The position numbers and the translations under genes are program-made. A stretch of 64,000 nt of DNA from Actinostola sp. cb2023 (Eukaryota > Cnidaria > Anthozoa > Actiniaria > Actinostolidae): positions 172,787 to 236,786 of the forward strand of contig JAUJYZ010001362.1 of the NCBI GenBank assembly GCA_033675265.1, in the 5' to 3' direction. This document shows, one piece after another, positions 31,985 to 42,103 of the stretch (position 1 is its first letter; every line of letters begins with the position of its first letter). The notes below the pieces were generated by a model. The model was given only the letters and a program-made list of their open reading frames with translations, ran no database searches and was not told where the DNA came from.

Positions 31985-34900
31985 GTGGTGGTGATGATGA
32001 TGGTGGTGATGATGATGATGATGATGATTGTTTATTAACTTTAACTTTCTTGTTGACATATTCAGGTGCCATATAACCAACGTGTTGCAGGACCACTGTA
32101 CACATCTGTTCTCACTTATCAGCCATTCTAATCACGTGATAGCATCAAAAACAATGTCTCTAATACTGATGTATGACCGAGCTACTTATCCCACGGCTGC
32201 TACCAAAGGCTTTGTTTGTAGAACGGTTATTGCCTTCTTATTTCAACAACTTAGAAAATTGATTGAGACAAAAACCTGTTATACTGGTATGTATTATATG
32301 AAAACCTGTTATACTGGTATTTCTGGTATGAAAACCTGTTATACTGGTATGACTGGTATGTATGACTGGTATGTCTTATATGAAAACCTGTTATACTGGT
32401 GTCTGGTATGGAAACCTGTTATATGAAAACCTGTTATACTGGTATTTCTGGTATGAAAACCTGTTATACTGGTATGACTGGTATGAAAACCTGTTATACT
32501 GGTATGTCTTATATGAAAACCTGTTATACTGGTATGTCTGGTATGGAAACCTGTTATACTGATACATGTCTAGTATGAAAACCTGTTATACTGGTATGTC
32601 TGGTATGGAAACCTGTTATACTGGTATGTCTGGTATGGAAACCTGTTATACTGGTACATGTCTAGTATGAAAACCTGTTATACTGGTAATTGTCACTGGT
32701 AGGTGATATTAATTAATCTTGTAGGAAAACCTGTTATGCTAGAATGTTGGTAGGTCTCGTATGAAAACCTGCTTAACTGGTTTGTATAGTGTGGAAACCA
32801 GTTTAAATAGTACGTTCTGTATGAAAACCTGTTATGCCAGTATGAAGTGTGTGAAAACCTGTTCAAATGGTATTGTGTGAATATACCTTTTTTCCAATCA
32901 GATGTCATTGAGAAAATTAAGCTATGTACCCAAATGATGACAAAGTTATCTAAGGATGAAGGCTGTCGATTGCTGCTGATCAGGATACTCGTGGAAAGTA
33001 CGCTAGAAAAGGTAAACTCTATTTGTGTTTCTCTTCTTTTCCATGCGCTTTTCTCATTGTTACGTTTCAGACATGTTTTTTTTTTTTTTTTCTGACCTTC
33101 CTCTTCCTTGTCTCTGGTGCGTTTGTGTATTTTGTCAGCTCATTGTTACTTTTTTTCTTGTGTAGGAGAACGTTCAATTGTTCGGCAGTAAAGCACCAGG
33201 TGACCACTTCCTTAGTTATATGATGATGGATGATGATGATGATGGATTATGTTAGGATGATGGCAATTATGGATGATGATGGTGATGATGATGGATGATG
33301 GTGATGATGATGATGGATGTGATGGATGATGGCAATGATGGATGATGATGGTGATGATGATGGTGGCGATGATGGATGGATGATGGTGATGATGGATGGG
33401 TGATGGTGACGATGGATGATGATGGCGATGATGGTGATGTTTATGGATGATGAGGATGATCATCATGGACGAAGATGATATCATGGATGATGATGATGAT
33501 ATAAATCTCAAATCTTATTACGTATACCTATGTACGATTTGTTATATAGGGAAAGACCAAAACAACTCAATACAAACTAATTCTGCGTCATTACTGGAGT
33601 ACAACCAAAATCCTCATATCTCATCACGACTAGCTCTTAGTCCCTCATCGCTATTTTTTACCGGGGTGATTGGTAACAAGAACAGAAATGGAATCCCCAA
33701 AAAGCACGAGGACAAACCTAATAAAGTAAGAATTTGAAGAGAATCACAAATTATTATGCGTACTATGGTATTTTTAACCTGCCAATCTTGAAATAAATAA
33801 AACATATATTACCCATGATGCATTTCCTACAGGCCTGGTTACCCAGTAGTCAGGTTTATATGGACATATTGAGGACCCTGTGTTGCCAGGAGACTGGTGA
33901 TAGTGGTCCTGAAAGTAGTCTCAAGATGCGGACAACCAATACAGACCACGTGGCCTCGTTACTTATGGAGATGGTGTGGCCAGAGATGGTGTTGTACAGT
34001 GGAGAATGGCCTGATGAAGAATCACTTAAGTTTACCATTGAAAGGTTAGAAAGGCTTATAGACATTTGTAGTTGCCATAATTCTAGACACGAAATTCAAC
34101 AAAAGTGTTGTGTATCGTTTTTCACGGTCATACGAAATTTCGTCTAATACACCGTGGTGATGATCTTATGATATATCCTATTTTCAGGGATCTTAAAATC
34201 AGGAAGACGTTTGATGAGAATCCTATATTATGGTGGCTGCTTGTACTGGTGTCAGAAGGTAAACCACCCACCACAGGGTGACCACCTCTTAAAAATACCT
34301 AAACCACAGGGTGACCACCTCTTAGAAATACCTAAACCACAGGGTGACCATCTCTTAGAAACACCTAAACCACAGGGTGACCACCTCTTAGAAACACCTA
34401 AACCACAGGGTGACCACCTCTTAGAAATACCTAAACCACAGGGTGACCATCTCTTAGAAATACCTAAACCACAGGGTGACCACCTCTTAGAAATACCTAA
34501 ACCACAGGGTGACCACCTCTTAGAAACACCTAAACCACAGGGTAACCACCTCTTAGAAACACCTAAACCACAGGGTGACCACCTCTTAGAAACACCTAAA
34601 CCACAGGGTGACCACCTCTTAGAAATACCTTAAACCACAGGGTGACCATCTCTTAGAAACACCTACATAAACCACAGGGTGACCACCTCTTAGAAATACC
34701 TAAACCACAAACCACTAAACCGCAGGTGACCACCTCTTAGAAATACCTAAACCACAGGGTGACCACCTCTTAGAAATACCTAAACCACAGGGTGTGAAAT
34801 ACCTAAACCACAGGGTGACCACCTCTTAGAAAATACCTTAGAAAACCACAGGGTGACCACCTCTTAGAAATACCTAAACCGCAGGATGACCACCTCTTAG

Positions 34901-37369
34901 AAATACCTAAACCACAGGGTGACCACCTCTTAGAAATACCTAAACCGCAGGATGACCACCTCTTAGAAATACCTAAACCACAGGGTGACCACCTCTTTAG
35001 AAATACCTAAACCACAGGGTGACCACCTTAGAAATACCTAAAACCACAGGGTGACCACCTCTTAGAAATACCTAAACCACAGGGTGACCACCTCTTAGAA
35101 ATACCTAAACCACAGGGTGACCATCTCTTAGAAATACCTAAACCACAGGGTGACCACCTCTTAGAAACACCTAAACCACAGGGTGACCACCTCTTAGAAA
35201 TACCTAAACCACAGGGTGACCACCTCTTAGAAATACCTAGAAAGGGTGACCACTCTTAGAAAAACCTAAACCACAGGGTGACCACCTCTTAGAAATACCT
35301 AAAGAAACCACCTCTTAGAAATACCTAAACCACAGGGTGACCACCTCTTAGAAATACCTAAACCACAGGGTGACCACCTCTTAGAAATACCTAAACCACA
35401 GGGTGACCACCTCTTAGAAAACCTAAACCTAAACCTTAGAAACACCTAAACAGGGTGACCATCTCTTAGAAATACCTAAACCACAGGGTGACCACCTCTT
35501 AGAAATACCTAAACCACAGGGTGACCACCTCTTAGAAATACCTAAACCACAGGGTGACCATCTCTTAGAAATACCTAAACCACAGGGTGACCACCTCTTA
35601 GAAGCACCTTTACCAATTGATGATGATGATGATGATGATGATGATCATTATTATTATTGTAGGGATTTTTTCATTATGCAAATGTGCGCCTTTAATATCA
35701 AGTTTACTCGCTACCGTGATGTCAAGTTGGGAAGTATGTCGTGACAAAACTGTAACGCAATCTTCAGAACTTTTCCGTGACACGCAGTATATCATGCAAG
35801 TTATGGTGGAGGTACGTCACGCAATTTGTAATTTCAACGCCGTGGCAGTGTATTCTGAAGTTCAACTTGTTTGTATTTTAAAACTAATTCCAGGCTGACT
35901 GGCTACCAGCACCTTTATCTCGGGTTGGAGGTGTGCTGCAATTTTTATCCCCGAAAGAAATATTTGCCATTACTAACACTATGTGGAAAGTACTAAAGGT
36001 AAGATCCGTATTGTATTACTATATGGGAGGTTTTACGTGTGACGTAGTGGCCGTCAAGATCTACAAAATGTTCGAGCCTAACTTTCAAAGTCTGTTAGTT
36101 TTTCTTCAAGCAACTAGATGACATTTGTTTGTTTGTTTATAAGTAACTTATAATTGGTATATTTGACAGATATTTAGACTTCACCGATATAAAATTGAAG
36201 TTTTGAGCAAGTAAAATGACGGTTTGACGGCCACTCGCGACAGATTTTGACGTCATAAAAAGATTCCATAAAACCTCCCATAGACTATGTAAACCGCATT
36301 TGTGCAAGTTTGGAAACTGCGGCGCTCTATAAATAAAGTTATGCTATATTACTATGATTATTTTGCAAACTGCGCTCTATAAATAAAGTTATGCTATATT
36401 ACTATGATTATTTTGCAAACTGCGCTCAATAAATAAAGTTATGCTATATTACTATGATTATTTTGCAAACTGCGCTCTATAAATAAAGTTATGCTATATT
36501 ACTATGATTATTTTGCAAACTGCGCTCTATAAATAAAGTTATGCTATATTACTATGATTATTTTGCAAACTGCGCTCAATAAAGAAAGTTATGCTTATTA
36601 CCCCGTTCACACCAAGGCTTAAACATGGTTTAAGGTGGTTTAACTAAACAGGTTTAGAAAATTATCTACAAACGCCATGAAACGTTTGGCACAAAACTGC
36701 TAGTAAACTGTCCTTTATGTTGTACAGTATAAATTATCTACAAACGCCACGCAACATTTGGCACAAAACTGCTGGTAAACTGTCCTTTATGTTGCACAGT
36801 AGAAAGTCCAGACCTGTAGTTTGATTCTTGTGAAATTAAATGCCCTCGAATTAGAGAAGCGAGAAAAACTTAGTTTAACTAAGCAAGGTTTGGTGTGAAT
36901 GGGGTATATGATTATTTTCTAGGAGTATCCACCCCAGCCAAACCCTCCTAACGACGACCTTAGATGGAAACAAGGTAAGACATTAGTGATCATTTTTGTC
37001 GTAGTGTAAAAAGACACGACGAGAAGTTGCCGTTATGTGACGCCCGACGGTTTGTGTCGAAGCAACCATTTTAGCCGGAGCACTCGTACACTGTAAAACG
37101 TACCCGTACCGACGTTAAATAAAGACATTTACTTTACTTTACTTTACTGTTGACGGACACCATATACATAACTGTGCTTGTGTGTTCTAACCCTCAAAGC
37201 AGCGCCATGTCCCGAAACTGTCTGTTTAAGAGCGATTTGACTGTACATTGTTGTTGTTGTTTAATATGCAGGTTCGGTCATCGCACACAAGGAAGTCATC
37301 AAGGCAATATTCATCAACAACATCTCCACCCTAGGACAGCACTATGCTCGTGTCTTCCAAAGTCCGTGA
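24192..37369 (+). CDS. INTS5: Integrator complex subunit 5, complete, 22 exons, 955 aa
   Basis: Exons: 24192-24230, 24463-24676, 25298-25419, 26513-26667, 27370-27646, 28133-28265, 29015-29087, 29477-29577, 29891-29949, 30162-30334, 30959-31184, 31770-31837, 32066-32286, 32902-33011, 33166-33199, 33550-33725, 33833-34044, 34188-34258, 35663-35811, 35894-35998, 36923-36974, 37272-37369. All have GT-AG borders and agreeing phases and total 2868 nt. Matches to vertebrate INTS5 include IVLLQSLPCARHAVLEQL near the N-terminus, KYSPHLDWVIAHIVSHF, LATVPFLLHIASLSPELL, ENVQLFGS, FFTGVIGNKNRNG, RDLKIRKTFDENPILWWLL and a C-terminal NNISTLGQHYARVFQSP. Human INTS5 is about 1019 residues, so this is near full length. 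INTS5 is an all-helical scaffold of Integrator, which cleaves snRNA 3' ends and attenuates paused RNA polymerase II in the nucleus. Most of the larger introns hold a distinct tandem array. Confidence 0.95.
24717..25043. mobile_element. Foldback with internal duplication, INTS5 intron 2
   Basis: acagttccctgcgccatctt with gcatcgaagcgagaccaacg and gtgaccttgcaatgatagag occurs twice in direct orientation (from 24717 and 24845), then once inverted, ending at gctgggaactgt. This is a MITE with a duplicated left arm. Confidence 0.75.
25066..25355 (+). repeat. 141-bp tandem duplication of intron 2 end plus start of exon 3
   Basis: catagaactttatctatcac through the acceptor accattttag and the first 57 bases of INTS5 exon 3 (gtattccagacgtcgtggat) occurs twice. 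The first copy has no donor and runs back into intron, so the second copy (exon at 25298) is the working one. The copies differ at a few bases (cttgtcaat against cttgacaat). Confidence 0.85.
25586..26400 (+). repeat. 21-bp minisatellite in INTS5 intron 3
   Basis: GATGGATGGGATAAATGGAAA repeated about 38 times with occasional short units. The unit is a multiple of three, hence open frames on both strands that are not genes. Confidence 0.9.
26815..27185 (+). repeat. Purine-only array in INTS5 intron 4
   Basis: Variable copies of GGATGGAAGAGGGGAGAGGA span some 370 bp of almost pure purine on the plus strand, a candidate triplex-forming tract. Confidence 0.85.
27755..28046 (+). repeat. Degenerate GACA/GAAT microsatellite, INTS5 intron 5
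   Basis: Interspersed gacagacagacaga and gaatgaatgaatgaatga runs with a short (TA)n near 28006. Confidence 0.8.
28279..28982 (+). repeat. (GAT)n-rich array, INTS5 intron 6
   Basis: About 700 bp of GAT with GGT and GAT-TGT variants, beginning 13 bases after the exon 6 donor. Poly-His, poly-Ile and poly-Met ORFs are artefacts. Confidence 0.9.
29106..29380 (+). repeat. Perfect (CAATC)55 array, INTS5 intron 7
   Basis: Fifty-five uninterrupted CAATC pentamers, equivalent to 54 or 55 overlapping CCAAT motifs at 5-bp spacing, starting 18 bases after the exon 7 donor. I see no substitution in the run. Confidence 0.95.
29637..29865. mobile_element. MITE copy 1 (ends TACCCCATTCACACCAA), INTS5 intron 8
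   Basis: The left end attaccccattcacaccaa is mirrored by ttggtgtgaatggggtata on the right. Subterminal ttagttaaactgagttttt and gtttagttaaaccacctt are shared with a second copy in inverse orientation at 36597-36908. A TA target duplication is possible. Confidence 0.75.
30393..30880 (+). repeat. (CAT)n-rich array, INTS5 intron 10
   Basis: ATC/CAT triplets with ACC and TACC interruptions occupy most of intron 10. Confidence 0.9.
31241..31505. mobile_element. Foldback element, INTS5 intron 11
   Basis: gttcagaaatacaagcaaca with gttgaagagaaaatgttgct and accactccgc on the left pairs with gcggagtggt, agcaacattttctcttcaac and tgttgcccgtatttccgaac on the right, with arms of about 110 bp. Confidence 0.75.
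31917..32030 (+). repeat. (GAT)n array, INTS5 intron 12
   Basis: GATGATGATG run with GGT interruptions close to the exon 13 acceptor. Confidence 0.85.
32262..32880 (+). repeat. Splice-donor minisatellite, INTS5 exon 13/intron 13
   Basis: About 19 units of roughly 30 bp with consensus GAAAACCTGTTATACTG followed by GTATGTCTGGTAT. The first unit straddles the exon 13 end: the exon finishes AAAACCTGTTATACTG and the intron begins GTATGT. The next exon (32902, phase 1) fits this donor. Later units decay progressively toward 32880. Confidence 0.9.
33222..33500 (+). repeat. GATGGATGATG-type array, INTS5 intron 15
   Basis: Irregular gatgatggatgatggtgatg units with ggcaatgatgg variants, beginning about 20 bp after the exon 15 donor. 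Confidence 0.85.
34262..35600 (+). repeat. 33-bp minisatellite filling INTS5 intron 18
   Basis: About 40 copies of CACAGGGTGACCACCTC followed by TTAGAAATACCTAAAC, with occasional truncated units. It starts at intron position 4: the donor reads GTAAACCACC and the unit contains CTAAACCAC. A 140-residue ORF over it is an artefact. Confidence 0.9.
36318..36596 (+). repeat. 50-bp tandem repeat, INTS5 intron 20
   Basis: Between five and six copies of gcgctctataaataaagtta then tgctatattactatgattat and tttgcaaact. Two copies carry caat instead of ctat. Confidence 0.9.
36597..36908. mobile_element. MITE copy 2, INTS5 intron 20, inverted to copy 1
   Basis: Starts attaccccgttcacaccaag with taaacatggtttaaggtggt and ends aaggtttggtgtgaatgggg. 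Orientation is opposite to 29637-29865. It contains an internal direct duplication of aattatctacaaacgcca through ctgtcctttatgttg. Confidence 0.75.
37050..37145 (+). repeat. Retroposon 3' tail, INTS5 intron 21
   Basis: gacgttaaataaagacattt followed by actttactttactttact resembles the end of a SINE or LINE copy. Confidence 0.3.
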
Positions 37370-37454
37370 AGTATTCTTTGACTTTTCTTCTTAACTCGTT
37401 CGGTATCGCTGACAAACTGATGCGTTGAACGCGAGTGTAGCAGCAACATCTACA

Positions 37455-37457
37455 GCG

Positions 37458-37490
<33 letters not shown>

Positions 37491-38330
37491 CAATTGCCAT
37501 CATCATCATCACCATCATCACAATTACCATCATCATCATCATCACAATTACCATCATCATCATCATCACAATTACCATCATCATCATCATCACAATTACC
37601 ATCATCATCATCATCATCATCACAATTACCATCATCATCATCACCATCATCACAATTACCATCATCATCATCATCACAATTACCATCATCATCATCATCA
37701 TCATCACAATTACCATCATCATCATCACCATCATCACAATTACCATCATAATAATAATAGTTTATTCACAAATCATCATCATCATCATCATCACAATTAC
37801 CATCATCATCATCATCACAATTATCATCATCATCATCATCATCACAATTGTCATCATCATCATCATCATCATCATCATCACAATTACCATCATCATCATC
37901 ATCACAATTATCATCATCACCATCATCATCACAATTACATCATCATCATTATCACCATCATCACATTATCACCACCATCCCATCATCATCACCATCATCA
38001 TCACCATCATCACAATTACCATCATCATCACCATCATCATCATCACAATTACCATCATCATCACAATTACCATCGTCATCATCACCATCATCATCATCAT
38101 CACAATTACCATCACCATCATCATCATCATTATGGTGTAAATAAAACAATTGATTGATTGGTCATCACCATCATCATCATCATCTTCATCACGATCATCA
38201 TCATCAATATCATCATCACCTGCAGCACAACAGCTACAACTTCGCTATCAGCAACATGACCTACAATCTCCACAGTAGCAGCAACATCTGCATCATCACC
38301 ATCATCATCATTATTATCATCATCAGCTGC
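37455..38330 (+). repeat. (CAT)n / CATCACAATTAC array between convergent genes
   Basis: ATC-triplet blocks separated by cacaattaccatcatcatc units, starting about 90 bp after the INTS5 stop, with a retroposon-like gtgtaaataaaacaattgat at about 38134. Confidence 0.85.
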
Positions 38331-38970
38331 AGCAACAAAAATAATTTAAGCAACAAAAAAATTATAGAGTAACGGAAGAAAAATGAGAAAATGTATAAAG
38401 AGAAGGGAAAAAAGGAAAACTTCAAAGTAAATGAATTTATTGATTGTTTTAATTTCCCTACACGGACACCTTTCATCCCATTGATCTTTTATCCCATTGA
38501 CCTTTCATCCCATTGACCGAAATTCAACTTAGCCTCGCAATTCAGGAGTATCTTGTTTTGTTATTCTAATTTCTCTCTTTGTGTTGTGTCTTGGAAGCGA
38601 GTTCAATCTAAATTTCAAGTAATTTTAAGATGTGCCAATTACTGTAAGTTCCATTCACATCAACTGGACCGCTGACCATCTAGTACCAAGGTTTCACGAA
38701 TTGTTTCTCGCAGCCTCTAGCCTCTGTTTGTAAGATATTACATAGATATAGCCTGCCAAGCGTACCTATACACAACAAACAAAACATGAATGACCTCAGT
38801 GGCCTGCTCATAGGGGACTGGGGATGAGTGGTTTGGTAGAATAAATAACTGGGCTTCCTGTGGACCCGGGTCTCGCTACTAGACCCAGGACTAGACCAGT
38901 AATATGCTACCAAAGGAAGCCCATAACGTAAGGGACGCACATATATCTCAAAACACGTGAGATGATTTAC
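38331..38970. other. Intergenic, between convergent INTS5 and ANKUB1-like gene
   Basis: Short atcccattgacctttc repeats lie at about 38475-38520. A foldback-like pair, gggcttcctgtgg with acccgggtctcgctactaga and its mirror ending ggaagccc, is at about 38848-38925. The 3' end of the ANKUB1-like gene should be here, but I could not identify its last exon. Confidence 0.4.
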
Positions 38971-41900
38971 CGGTATAATGCGAAGGATAGGCCGAGTCGC
39001 ATCTTTGAAATTCCTTTCTAGGCATGAATGGAAGTTTCTTTTTCTCTGCTTGTCGTTGCTTGCGTTGATCACATTGTTCAACTATTTTACGCCATCCTCG
39101 CTTCTTCTTGAGAAGATGAGCCACGCTGTTAAATGTACTTTTACGAATGGCGTTGTCGTGTTGTGTTTTCTGGACCTCTAGGCCCTGTGAACGACCTGGA
39201 GCAGCAAGGGTTAAAACTATATATCATTACGTGAACATAGCATGCAAATACTACCTATGAAAATAATGGTTACTATGCAACAAACAATCACGTGAACATA
39301 GGATGCAATCATACCTATGAAAATAATGGTTACTATGGCAACAATCACGTGAACATAGGATGCAATACTACCTATGAAAACAATAGTTTCTATGGCAACA
39401 ATCTATGTGCTCACGTGAACATAGCATGCAAATTCTACCTATGAAAATACTATAGTTACTATAAAATAATAATAAACTTTATTAACGTGTCTTAATTAGT
39501 TAGCCTACATTAACAGTATGCTAATTGGGAACACCTATCTAGAGAAATTGAAACAATCACGTGAACATAGCATGCAGACCTACCTATGAGAATGCTTACA
39601 CACGTCACGTGTTCACGCTCAACAGCGACATGTATCGGTGATCGTTCCGATGGCAACATGGTGACGGGGTCAACGCCAGCCTCGATAAGACGTGATACGA
39701 TAAACACGTGACCTCGATGTGCTGCGATGTACAACGCTACGGTAGCTTTCTCGTTAAAATCTCTTGTTGACTTGGGATTCAATAGCGAGAATGGATCTCT
39801 GATTTTACAGTCGAGTACTCCTGTCGACATCAAGTACATTGAAACTGTTATTCATTTTACGGCTCATTGTGTTCGACCAAAACATTGAAGAAATGGTCAA
39901 CACTCGGCGTCCGTCCGGTCAACAATCGGCGTGCGTCCGGTCAACACTCGGCGTGCGTCCGGGCCGGTCAAAACTCAGCGTGCGTCCATAATTGAGTTAT
40001 GGATGCACGCGGGAGGCTGCGAAGCACGAGCGAAGCGTAAGAGTAGCACGAGGCGTAGACCACTTTATTCTATAAGCCTGGTACGGTTTTCACTAGCGAT
40101 CGATGCGAACGGGCCTGACGCAAGTATAAGCACAAGTACAAGGGCCTCAGTTATCGGCACTGTGAAAACGGGCCTGACGCAAGTATAAGCACAAGTACAA
40201 GGGCCTCAGTTATCGGCACCGTGAAAACGGGCCTGACGCAAGTATAAGCACAAGTACAAGGGCCTCAGTTATCGGCACCGTGAAAACGGGCCTGACGCAA
40301 GTATAAGCACAAGTACAAGGGCCTCAGTTATCGGCACTGTGAAAACGGGCCTGACGCAAGTATAAGCACAAGTACAAGGGCCTCAGTTATCGGCACTGTG
40401 AAAACGGGCCTGACGCAAGTATAAGCACAAGTACAGGGGCCTCAGTTATCGGCACTGTGAAAACGGGCCTGACGGAAGCGTTGCCGTTTCATAGGTTCTT
40501 ATATGCATCGCATTATATAGTGAAAACTATAGTACTAGTCTTGCGAAAGAAAAAGTTGACCAATTTTTTTGAGTCGCGTTTGCATGCACAACGCCCATGC
40601 AAATTTCTCACCATAATAATCGCCTTTGCAAGCTGCTGTCACTAAAAGTATCCATTCTGGCCAAAGTAGGACTTGTAATTTCGCGCCAGGAACGACGTGG
40701 AAGAATGACAGATGAGAACTGTCTTCTAAATCGTACCCATCAAGATAGCGTAATCTCTGTAAGTGTCTACAAACAAACTGGTTCGTTTAGAATTCTCATT
40801 TATCATTCATTCATTCATTCATTCATTCATTCATTCATTCATTCATTCATTCATTCATCATCCATCCATTCATTCATTCATTCATTCATTCATGCATTCA
40901 TTCATCCATTCATTCATTCATTCATTCATTCATTCATTCATTCATTCATTCATTCATTCATTCATTCATTCATGCATTCATTCATTCATCCATTCGTTCG
41001 TTCGTTCGTTCGTTCATTCATTCATCCATCCATTCATTCATTCATTCATTCATTCATTCATCCATCCATCCATCCATCCATCCATCCATCCATCCATCCA
41101 TCCATCCATTTTCCATCCATCCATCCATCCATCGCCCATCCATCCATCGCCCATCCATCCATCCATTCATCCATCGCCCATCCATCCATCCATCCATCCA
41201 TCCATCCATCCATCCATCCATCCATCCATCCAGTCATTCATTCATTCATTCATTTATAGGAGTTGTATTTTTAAAATCCCGTTTTAGTTTTTTCTCAAGA
41301 GTAGGGATTTGATAGACTGCAAAACAGCCCCTGCTTCTCCCTCTCTTCTTTTCGCCTCGCCTCATTCTTTCGTGGATCGGTCAACGACTCGAACGAACTT
41401 CAATTCTTCTCGACGGACTTTCGCGAAGAAGTAGGGGCTCATTTTTGCAGTCTAGGGGTTTGACCACAGGGAGCCCAAGCTCATTATCTGTGAAGACCGT
41501 TGTTTAATTTGCATATTTACAGTAAATGTACGTGGCTTTAAAACATCCCTCCGTATTTCAAGATTTTTCGTAAATAATAAAACTTTTTTTTCACTAATGT
41601 GTTGTTCTGCAAAAAAACGCTCTAATGGCGCTGAAACGCCGTCACAGCATCGAATGTAGTAAGAACAACACATTAGTGAAAAAAAAGTTTTATTATTTAC
41701 GAAAAATCTTGAAATACGGAGGGATGTTTTAAAGCCACATACATTTACTGTAAATATGCAAATTAAACAACGGTCTTCATGAATAATGAGTTTGGGCTCC
41801 CTGTGGTTTGACTATCAATCATTTGGGATGTAACTTCTGACATATCTCCATATCCCACCGCTAACTACTCACCCTGGAATTCCCGTTTCTACTTCTATTC

Positions 41901-42103
41901 GATCTTTTAACTCTTTAACTGTCATAGACGGGAAGACTTTGTCGATAGTGCACGGTTCGTTTGTTGGTAACTGAAGATCGATGCTGTAGAAACGCGACTT
42001 ATCACTCAGCAAGTAGTTTTTGTTACTTGGTTTTTTGAGCTTATTTTCTGTCACAATTTTAAAGTAATCAAAAATTGGAGGTAGATTCGTCATGATAATA
42101 TTA
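38971..42103 (-). CDS. ANKUB1: ANKUB1-like protein: ubiquitin-like plus ankyrin repeats
   Basis: Exon a is 42103-41873 (ATG at 42093) with a ubiquitin-like segment ([34 protein letters not shown]). Exon b is 40754-40612 and reads [13 protein letters not shown] and [16 protein letters not shown], the counterpart of LEMYDCNTLKDY...LRLDVWDGWKEFL in vertebrate ANKUB1. Exon c is 39820-39600, with ankyrin motifs [20 protein letters not shown] and [19 protein letters not shown] is shared with ANKUB1. Exon d is 39184-38971 ([20 protein letters not shown]). All joins fit in phase (2, 1, 0). About ten residues expected between a and b are absent, so a micro-exon may be missing. An acceptor before 42103 leaves room for an upstream exon with the first ubiquitin-like domain. 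The function of the family is poorly known; the domains suggest an adaptor. Confidence 0.75.
39225..39592. repeat. About 60-bp tandem repeat in ANKUB1-like intron
   Basis: Units of acgtgaacatagcatgcaaa with tactacctatgaaaataatg and gttactatgcaac. The array abuts the exon c donor, and each unit on the minus strand contains TTCATAGGTAGTA, similar to the exon-proximal CTCATAGGTAGGT. Confidence 0.8.
39880..39985. repeat. Short tandem repeat, GGCGTGCGTCCGGTCAACACTC-type unit split over about 22 bp
   Basis: Four imperfect units containing cggcgtgcgtccggtcaac between exons b and c of the ANKUB1-like gene. Confidence 0.65.
40085..40478. repeat. 60-bp minisatellite in ANKUB1-like intron
   Basis: Six to seven nearly identical copies of cgggcctgacgcaagtataa with gcacaagtacaagggcctca and gttatcggcactgtgaaaa. 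Confidence 0.9.
40802..41262. repeat. (ATTC)n/(ATCC)n tetranucleotide array
   Basis: cattcattcattcatt blocks grade into catccatccatccatc, with short GTTC and GCCC variants. It begins about 45 bp outside the exon b acceptor on the minus strand. Confidence 0.9.
41464..41806. mobile_element. Foldback element with 5-bp target duplication TTTGA
   Basis: Terminal CCACAGGGAGCCCAA and arms of about 135 bp (including cagtaaatgtacgtggcttt and acatccctccgtatttcaag) are mirrored to TTGGGCTCCCTGTGG. TTTGA is present on both sides (41459-41463 and 41807-41811). The arms are almost perfect, so the insertion is young. It sits in the ANKUB1-like intron. Confidence 0.85.

Noticed and set aside
34211..35600. 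A CRISPR-like array with a 33-bp period
   Set aside because: There are no unique spacers; units are contiguous and degenerate, and the locus is a eukaryotic intron. It is a minisatellite.
40597..41287. ORFs rich in HSFIHPSI
   Set aside because: Translations of the (ATTC)n/(ATCC)n array.
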